Part shown: positions 46,788 through 51,869 of the stretch, one piece after another | Numbering within the stretch: the first letter of the stretch is position 1 | How the letters are laid out: the number at the start of each line of letters is the position of its first letter | From: Pseudomonadales bacterium | GTDB lineage: Bacteria; Pseudomonadota; Gammaproteobacteria; Pseudomonadales; Azotimanducaceae | Length of the DNA stretch: 51,869 nucleotides | Direction of reading: 5' to 3' | Assembly (NCBI GenBank): GCA_028281005.1 | Contig: JANQKS010000004.1 | Coordinates: 1-51,869, forward strand | Notes under the pieces: model-generated | What the model saw: only the letters and a program-made list of their open reading frames with translations | Told to the model about the DNA's origin: nothing | The model's database searches: none | Position numbers and translations under genes: made by a program

Positions 46788-47561
46788 ATGAGCGTCACTG
46801 TTTTAGAGCACCCATTGTCACCGTACGCGCAGAAGGTGAAGCTAGCACTCCACTTTAAAGGTGTCGAGTACGTGGTGGAGCAACCCATGGTCGGCACCGA
46901 CATCGAGGCATTTGCCGCCGCCAGTCCCCGTGGTGAGGTGCCGGTGCTGCGCCACGGCGATAATGTAATTTACGATTCAGCGGTGATTGGCGCCTACATC
47001 AACGAAACCTGGCCGGAACCTCCGCTGCTGCCGGACTCACCCATCGAGCGCGCCAACATCCGCCTTATCGAAGACGCCATGGATACTCATTTTGAGGGCA
47101 ACACATGGGGGTTGGGAGAAGTGCTGATTTTCGGCCGCGCCAGCGGCGAGCAAGCGGAGCAGATGAGTGCCTACGCGGCAGAGCAAATTCAAGGTTGGTA
47201 CAGCTGGTTACAGAATCGTTTGTCTTCGCTGTGGTTTAACGGCGCAAGTTACGGTTGGGCCGACATGTGTGTGGTACCATTTGTTAACGGGGCCGCGCGA
47301 TTCGATATTCTGCCACCGGCAGACTCCCCCCTTGCCGCCTGGCTGGACCGCGTCAATGCACGTGAAGACGTACAAGCGGTTACCGCGGCGGCCCAAGCGG
47401 CAGAACTCGACCCAGACATGATGCGCGCCGCCATCGAAGGCGGTTTTAAGCGCGAGTATCGAGACCACCGCCTGGAATGGATGATCCGCGCCGGCGGTAT
47501 CGAGGTCGTCGCTGCCGGGCTGGCCGCAGACAACATACGTTTTAACGGGAGTTTTGCATGA
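46788..47561 (+). CDS. Glutathione S-transferase-family protein
   Basis: A 257-residue protein with an N-terminal thioredoxin-like GST domain (VLEHPLSPYAQKVKLALHFKG, with the glutathione-binding DSAVIGAYI segment) and a C-terminal helical domain (YGWADMCVVPFVNG). The catalytic residue is likely Ser in LSPYA. The C-terminal tail of about 60 residues extends beyond a typical GST. It starts the plus-strand operon with an AGGAGAG site and overlaps the next gene by 4 bp. The substrate is unknown; glutathione conjugation or a lignin-like ether cleavage are possibilities. Confidence 0.87.
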   Translation: MSVTVLEHPLSPYAQKVKLALHFKGVEYVVEQPMVGTDIEAFAAASPRGEVPVLRHGDNVIYDSAVIGAYINETWPEPPLLPDSPIERANIRLIEDAMDTHFEGNTWGLGEVLIFGRASGEQAEQMSAYAAEQIQGWYSWLQNRLSSLWFNGASYGWADMCVVPFVNGAARFDILPPADSPLAAWLDRVNAREDVQAVTAAAQAAELDPDMMRAAIEGGFKREYRDHRLEWMIRAGGIEVVAAGLAADNIRFNGSFA

Positions 47562-48484
47562 GCACACCGATCCTCCATCATTACCCGCCGAGCCTGTTTT
47601 CGGAGAAGATCCGCACGCTGTTCGGCTATCTGCAGCTGGAATGGCAGTCGGTGATCATCCCCCCAATCATGCCGCGTCCGCACCTGATGCCTTTGTCCGG
47701 CGGCTACCGTAAAACCCCCATCATGCAAATCGGCGCCAATGTTTATTGCGATACCGAAATCATCTGTCGCAAGCTTGCCGAGCTGACCGGAGACAATACT
47801 CTATATGCGCCCGGCTTTGTCGCCGAGCGGGTGGCGCGCTGGGCAGATACCGAGCTGTTTCGCACCACCGTGGCGTTAAACTTCCGGCCGGAGGCGCTGG
47901 CTGCGCAAATGAGCCAAATGTCGGCGGCGGACATGGAAGCTTTTCAGAAAGATCGAGCCGAGTTGTCTGCCGGCGCGCCCATCGTGGCGGTAGACCCTGC
48001 CGCCGCCCAGGCTGACTTTGTTAGCTTGCTGGCAAGCCTCAATGCCTCCTTAAGGCAACCGTTCCTATTTGGTGATGCACCCAGTATTGCGGACTTTAGC
48101 TTGTACCACTGCCTCTGGTTTGTGGCCGGCAATGCTGCCAATACCCCGCTCATCGAAGCCTGGCCAACAGTGCAGGATTATCTAACGCGTATGCAGGACT
48201 TTGGTCACGGCTGCGTTACCGAACTCGCCCCTCAAGCGGCATTGGCCATCGGCGCAGAGTCCGAACCGCAGTATCCTGATGCCGCTGTCGACCCCCGCTA
48301 TGCGGACACGTTGGCCGCGGGCGCTGCGGTCACCGTGGCCCCCAACGACTATGGGCGCATTCCGGTCGCGGGCAAACTGCTCAGCTGGAACGGCAATGAG
48401 ATTGTTATTGCCCGGGAGGATGACCAAGCCGGCAACATCATGGTGCACTTTCCCAACATCGGTTTTGAAGTGGCTGCGGCGTAA
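47558..48484 (+). CDS. GST-fold protein with C-terminal beta-rich extension
   Basis: A 308-residue protein. Residues 1-85 form a thioredoxin-like domain (LHHYPPSLFSEKIRTLFGYLQL, TPIMQIGANVYCDTEIICRKL) and residues 90-215 a GST helical domain (FGDAPSIADFSLYHCLWFV). The final 90 residues (AVTVAPNDYGRIPVAGKLLSWNGNEI region) look beta-rich and are not part of a GST fold; I do not recognise them. It overlaps the first GST gene by 4 bp, so the two are probably made in equal amount and may work together. Confidence 0.8.
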   Translation: MSTPILHHYPPSLFSEKIRTLFGYLQLEWQSVIIPPIMPRPHLMPLSGGYRKTPIMQIGANVYCDTEIICRKLAELTGDNTLYAPGFVAERVARWADTELFRTTVALNFRPEALAAQMSQMSAADMEAFQKDRAELSAGAPIVAVDPAAAQADFVSLLASLNASLRQPFLFGDAPSIADFSLYHCLWFVAGNAANTPLIEAWPTVQDYLTRMQDFGHGCVTELAPQAALAIGAESEPQYPDAAVDPRYADTLAAGAAVTVAPNDYGRIPVAGKLLSWNGNEIVIAREDDQAGNIMVHFPNIGFEVAAA

Positions 48485-48548
48485 GCCTGCAGAAATTCGG
48501 CGCTGGGACGGTTATGCTCCAGTGTAAGGACAGGAAGAGAGGATAAGC

Positions 48549-49151
48549 GTGAGCAAACCAAGCTATCTGGGTTTATTAAATTCCATTGCAGTGAATGAAG
48601 CCAAGGGCCAGGTGCTGCTGCAAACCTGGGCGGACCACACTGCTGATGAACAATTGCGCGCAACGCTGGAGTTTGTAGCCATTCGTGAAGGTGAACACGC
48701 CTGGACGTTTACCAAACGCTTGTGCGAATTGGGTTACGCCGTCGACGAGACTCGCGCTTTCCAAGTTTTCAAAGACTTCGATGGCTTACTGGCCTGTGCC
48801 GCGTCTGATGCCAGCGACGCCGAGAAAGTAGCCCTGTTGGCCGGTGACGGTAGCGACGACGACTCAAACGACCCTTTCCGCGGATTTTTCAACGACACCA
48901 GCATCGACCCACAAACCGGCGCACTGCTTGGCCGATATATCGCGGAAGAGCGAGATAGCGGCCGGCGCTTGCGCGCTGAATATGACCGAGTGCGTGCGAC
49001 CGCAGAGGCGGCTGCAGCGGATGTGGTTGCCGCTCCGACTCAGAACGGTCACAGCAACTACGAGATCGAGCTGGATGAAATGAGACGCTGTATAGCCGAA
49101 CTCCAGGAAGACATCGCCGCCCTGCGTAAAAAAGTAAAGAAGCTGCGTTAG
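48549..49151 (+). CDS. Ferritin-like protein with C-terminal coiled coil
   Basis: A 200-residue protein with a helical ferritin/rubrerythrin-like arrangement. NEAKGQVLLQTWADH and FVAIREGEHAWTF contain a Glu and an ExxH motif typical of a di-iron four-helix bundle; a later helix, GRYIAEERDSGRRL, supplies Glu residues but no clear second ExxH. The C-terminal 40 residues (IELDEMRRCIAELQEDIAALRKKVKKL) have a heptad pattern for a coiled coil. GTG start with GAGAGGAT upstream. Function is unknown; iron storage or an oxidase role are possible. Confidence 0.6.
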   Translation: MSKPSYLGLLNSIAVNEAKGQVLLQTWADHTADEQLRATLEFVAIREGEHAWTFTKRLCELGYAVDETRAFQVFKDFDGLLACAASDASDAEKVALLAGDGSDDDSNDPFRGFFNDTSIDPQTGALLGRYIAEERDSGRRLRAEYDRVRATAEAAAADVVAAPTQNGHSNYEIELDEMRRCIAELQEDIAALRKKVKKLR

Positions 49152-49155
49152 CTCA

Positions 49156-50667
49156 GTGGAAGGTAATCGATTTGCGCCGCGCGCGCAGCGGCCTGGGCCC
49201 ATATCGGTCTGGATAAAACTGTTCCAGGGCTTGGGCACCATTCCCGATGCCATTAAAGACTTTGCCTTCCGCACCTTTCTGCTGCTGTATTACAATCAGG
49301 TTCTGGGCTTAGCCGCCAGTGAAGCCTCCCTCGCACTGCTCGTCGCACTGATCGTCGATGCCATCAGCGACCCCGTGGTGGGTTCATATTCCGACAATCG
49401 GCAACATCGCTGGGGACGCCGGCATCCGTTGATGGCGGCAGCGGTGATACCGCTGACAATTTGTATCTATCTGCTGTTTGCGCCCCCCGACGTAGCTCAG
49501 GGGTATCTGTTCTGGTGGCTGTTGGTATTTGCGGTGGGCACACGTTTCAGCTTGACCTTCTTCGCGGTGCCGTGGAATGCCTTGTTTGCAGAGATGTCCG
49601 ATGACTACCGGGAGCGCAGCGAACTCATATCTTATCGCTTTGCCGTGTTGTGGCTGGTCTCACCGTTTTTCACCTACTCAGTGTATGCCTTCATTTTTAC
49701 GGCGAGCGAAGAATATCCACTCGGGCAGCTGAATCCGGCGCACTACGCTACTTTTGCCTTGGTTCTTGCGTTGGTGGTAGGCAGTGGTGCGTTGCTCACC
49801 ACCGCATTAACGTGGAATCAGATTCCATTTTTGAAACACCCGACCAGCGCACCACCGCCTTTTAGTTTGCGCATTATCCTGCAAGATGTGCGCGATGCGC
49901 TGGCTAATCCCGAATTCCGTATCTTGTTTTTGGCGGTGCTCGCCAACGCAGTGGTCACCGGCACCAGCCAAGCCCTGCAGATTTACATGAACACCTATTT
50001 CTGGGGTTTCGGCGGCGAACAGTTACGCTGGATGGCGTTTAGTGTGGCCGGTGGTCTGGTGGCCTTTTTTACCGTGTTGCCGCTACAGAACTGGTTGGAC
50101 AAGAAATACCTGCTGGTGGTCTCCAGCGTGGCCATCATTTTGGTTTCCATGGTGCCCGTCTCCTTAAAGCTGCTGGGATTGGCGCCGCCACCCGGCAGTA
50201 CTGGCCTTGTTTGGCTGGTATTGGCCGCCACCACCGCCTCGGTCTACTTTGTCACCATCGCCATCATCATGATCGCCTCCATGGTGGCGGACACCCTGGA
50301 TCTGCAAGAGCTTGAAACCGGCAACCGGCAGGAAGGGCTGTTTAATTCTGTGGTCACTTTCTCCTCCAAAGCCACAAGCGGCATTGGCTTGCTGATGGCA
50401 GGGCTGTTGATCGACTTTGTCATCCTGTTGCCGGAAGGTGCGCAAGCCGCGGACGTGACCGAAGAGGTGACCTTTCGACTGGCGGTGCTGGAAGCTTATG
50501 TGGTGCCTTTGTTCAACATCGTCTGGATGGCCCTGGCGCTGCGCTATGGCATTACCAAAGAACGTTACGCGGAAATTCGCCAAGCGCTGGAAGCGCGGCG
50601 CGCATCCGCGGCCCCTTCTTCCGGCACCTCAGGAAGCTCAGCCTCTTCTCATGATCCAGATACCTGA
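49156..50667 (+). CDS. GPH-family cation-coupled transporter (MFS)
   Basis: A 503-residue protein with twelve predicted membrane helices. DAISDPVVGSYSDNRQHRWGRRHP is the signature loop of the glycoside-pentoside-hexuronide transporters (MelB type). GPH members move sugars, glucuronides and also non-sugar acids with Na+ or H+. It follows the ferritin-like gene by 4 bp with a GTG start. Its place at the end of the operon suggests it imports the substrate, or exports a product, of the cluster. Confidence 0.88.
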   Translation: MEGNRFAPRAQRPGPISVWIKLFQGLGTIPDAIKDFAFRTFLLLYYNQVLGLAASEASLALLVALIVDAISDPVVGSYSDNRQHRWGRRHPLMAAAVIPLTICIYLLFAPPDVAQGYLFWWLLVFAVGTRFSLTFFAVPWNALFAEMSDDYRERSELISYRFAVLWLVSPFFTYSVYAFIFTASEEYPLGQLNPAHYATFALVLALVVGSGALLTTALTWNQIPFLKHPTSAPPPFSLRIILQDVRDALANPEFRILFLAVLANAVVTGTSQALQIYMNTYFWGFGGEQLRWMAFSVAGGLVAFFTVLPLQNWLDKKYLLVVSSVAIILVSMVPVSLKLLGLAPPPGSTGLVWLVLAATTASVYFVTIAIIMIASMVADTLDLQELETGNRQEGLFNSVVTFSSKATSGIGLLMAGLLIDFVILLPEGAQAADVTEEVTFRLAVLEAYVVPLFNIVWMALALRYGITKERYAEIRQALEARRASAAPSSGTSGSSASSHDPDT

Positions 50668-50691
50668 TACCCGACCCCTGATATCTGACCC
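50664..50691. repeat. 14-bp tandem repeat overlapping the transporter stop codon
   Basis: CTGATACCCGACCC (50664-50677) and CTGATATCTGACCC (50678-50691) differ at three positions. The first unit contains the stop codon TGA of the GPH transporter. Confidence 0.65.
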
Positions 50692-50773
50692 CTAAACCCA
50701 AACGTCTCATCGAGAACTGTTTCACAACACAATATTGCTGTTTACCCGATCATGGCCGCATAGAGGGACAAAC

Positions 50774-51220
50774 ATGCGCATACAAAACGTAAACATGGCA
50801 GTGCCGGTGGGAAGCCCAGCTGCCCGCAATACAGACCATGAAGAGATAGAAGCGGAGCTGTCGGCAGAAATGCACGCGTTGCAGGACCGCTGCATTCATG
50901 CGGTGCGCCAACGCAGCCGTTTGACCTTCACTCAGCAACAACGGCACTTGCGCCAGCAACAGTTTGACGTCGAGCTGAAAGGGATTGTGAAGCGGCTGGC
51001 CAGTAGTGCCTGCAGCAACATCGCGGACCGTGATGTCAAGGCGGATCTGCGCGCGCGTCTGTACACGGATTTGTCCACCGTAGCGCAGACCATTAGCAAA
51101 GAAGCTGCCGCGGCCGGTGAACGTCATCGGCGCTTAAAGATCTGGTGGGGAAGTGCAGTTATGCTTATGCTCACGATAGCCGGTGTTGGCGTATGGTTGT
51201 GGCAGGCTGGGATGCTTTGA
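50774..51220 (+). CDS. Hypothetical tail-anchored membrane protein
   Basis: A 148-residue protein I do not recognise. The N-terminal 120 residues are helical and charged (EEIEAELSAEMHALQDR, TQQQRHLRQQQFDVELKGIVKRL). A single membrane helix at the extreme C terminus (AVMLMLTIAGVGVWLWQAGML) is preceded by RHRRLKIW, so the bulk would be cytoplasmic. ATG 50774 is chosen for its GAGGGA site. It is separated from the catabolic operon and is probably independent. Confidence 0.6.
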   Translation: MRIQNVNMAVPVGSPAARNTDHEEIEAELSAEMHALQDRCIHAVRQRSRLTFTQQQRHLRQQQFDVELKGIVKRLASSACSNIADRDVKADLRARLYTDLSTVAQTISKEAAAAGERHRRLKIWWGSAVMLMLTIAGVGVWLWQAGML

Positions 51221-51264
51221 TAAGCCACCCCTCCAACTAAGCGCACAGTCTTTCACTGCTGCCA

Positions 51265-51660
51265 TTGCTGGTTCGCAACAGCAGGCAAACAAGATATGCT
51301 GCTGGATTCTGGGGAGAGCAGGCGGCAACCTTCGAGGTAGGTGAGTGGATAAAACCCGGCGACCTCATTGGCCTGGGCGGTCGGCAACTGCGCCTCCTCT
51401 ACACACCCGGACACACGGAAGATTCCGTTTCGCTCATGGATACGGACAGCGGGGTGGTGTTCTCCGGTGACTTCCTCTATCCAGGCGCGCACCGGGTTGC
51501 ACCCCCTGGCGCACCCCGGCTTGGCTGCAGGACTGGTAGCTCACCCACAGCCATCGCTGACCCAACCCTGGTAACGTTTCGTTACACACCTGCTGCAATG
51601 AAACGCACTGTTACGCTTCAGACATGCGGCAGACACGATGCGCCGCTAGGGAGCCTCTGA
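51265..51660 (+). pseudogene. Metallo-beta-lactamase-fold hydrolase remnant
   Basis: Only the middle of an MBL-fold protein is visible: residues coded at about 51331-51486 (EVGEWIKPGDLIGLGG, LLYTPGHTEDSVSL, VVFSGDFLYPG) include the PGHT His and the SGD Asp ligands. The N-terminal HxHxDH motif is absent upstream, and downstream the frame turns into non-homologous, Pro/Thr-rich sequence. It is thus truncated at both ends, most likely a decayed gene next to repeat-rich sequence. Confidence 0.65.
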
Positions 51661-51869
51661 ATAAGTCTCATGTGCTCAGCGCGTCATACGGCGTCTGTGG
51701 CAAGGCGCGTTCCGCCGGCAATGTAGGTACCTTGCCAAGGGGCGCAACGAAGTCCACAGGCGCCGTATGGCGCGCCCGCTGGGAGGCACTGGCGCGTGCG
51801 CTGGGCTGCGTTGGCGCTCTTGAAAAGGTGCCTACATTTCCTGCGAGCGCCGCCTTGCCAGCCCACGCG
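51650..51869. repeat. Nested inverted-repeat region at window edge, possible element end
   Basis: Three interleaved inverted pairs are seen: 51679-51700 with 51754-51775 (20 of 22 positions), 51720-51733 with 51825-51838 (13 of 14) and TGGCAAGGCG at 51698 with its complement near 51851-51859. GAGCCTCTGAATAAGTC at 51651 resembles an insertion-sequence terminal repeat. No transposase is in the window. The element may continue past the edge. Confidence 0.5.

Overview
The window reads as chromosome of a Gram-negative gammaproteobacterium with GC content somewhere in the mid-to-high 50s (judged by eye). Gene content and order point to a Pseudomonadales/Cellvibrionales-like lineage, probably free-living and perhaps marine. 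Outer-membrane biogenesis genes (surA, lptD) sit beside the Pseudomonas-type murein recycling pair amgK-murU. The trpG-trpD-trpC ... vfr-osmC-like-coq7 order and the dsbD-aroQ-accB-prmA-(zinc ribbon)-dusB-purH-purD order are both recognisable from Pseudomonas. The species cannot be named from this window.

Layout. 1-5.9 kb: the surA start and lptD (minus strand), then divergently amgK, murU, rpe and gph. 5.9-17.5 kb: a tryptophan region with a candidate leader peptide, trpE, a voltage-gated cation channel, a VOC protein, two FkbM methyltransferases on the opposite strand, trpG, trpD, trpC, an ATP-grasp ligase-like gene and a large DUF748/AsmA-like protein. 17.6-22.1 kb: vfr/crp, an OsmC-family gene, coq7, a Ycf46-like AAA ATPase and a protein with two cyclic-nucleotide-binding domains. 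22.2-32 kb: a minus-strand housekeeping block dsbD, aroQ, accB, prmA, zinc-ribbon/DUF3426, VOC, dusB, purH, purD. Compared with the usual gammaproteobacterial order, accC (between accB and prmA) and fis (between dusB and purH) are missing. A large near-perfect inverted repeat lies between purH and purD. 32-36.7 kb: a lipoprotein, a PCu(A)C copper chaperone, a DUF2333 protein and a potassium-dependent-type membrane pyrophosphatase followed by a strong terminator.

36.8-50.7 kb is the accessory part. It holds a ThuA-like protein, a Rieske oxygenase alpha subunit, a TonB-dependent receptor, an FAD monooxygenase, an epoxide-hydrolase-like alpha/beta hydrolase, a D-aminoacylase-type amidohydrolase, two very small proteins (one LysM-like), two glutathione S-transferase-fold proteins, a ferritin-like protein and a GPH-family transporter. 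Several genes overlap by 4 bp. The set looks like an uptake and breakdown island for an unknown, probably hydrophobic or aromatic, substrate: outer-membrane import, oxygenation, epoxide or ester hydrolysis, amide hydrolysis, glutathione-dependent steps and inner-membrane transport. No regulator or Rieske reductase is encoded with it.

The right edge (51.2-51.9 kb) holds a decayed metallo-beta-lactamase-fold remnant followed by a dense set of nested inverted repeats that may be the end of a mobile or repetitive element. Short imperfect tandem repeats (7-15 bp units) recur in several spacers, and several promoters carry a -10 box so close to the start codon that leaderless transcripts are likely.
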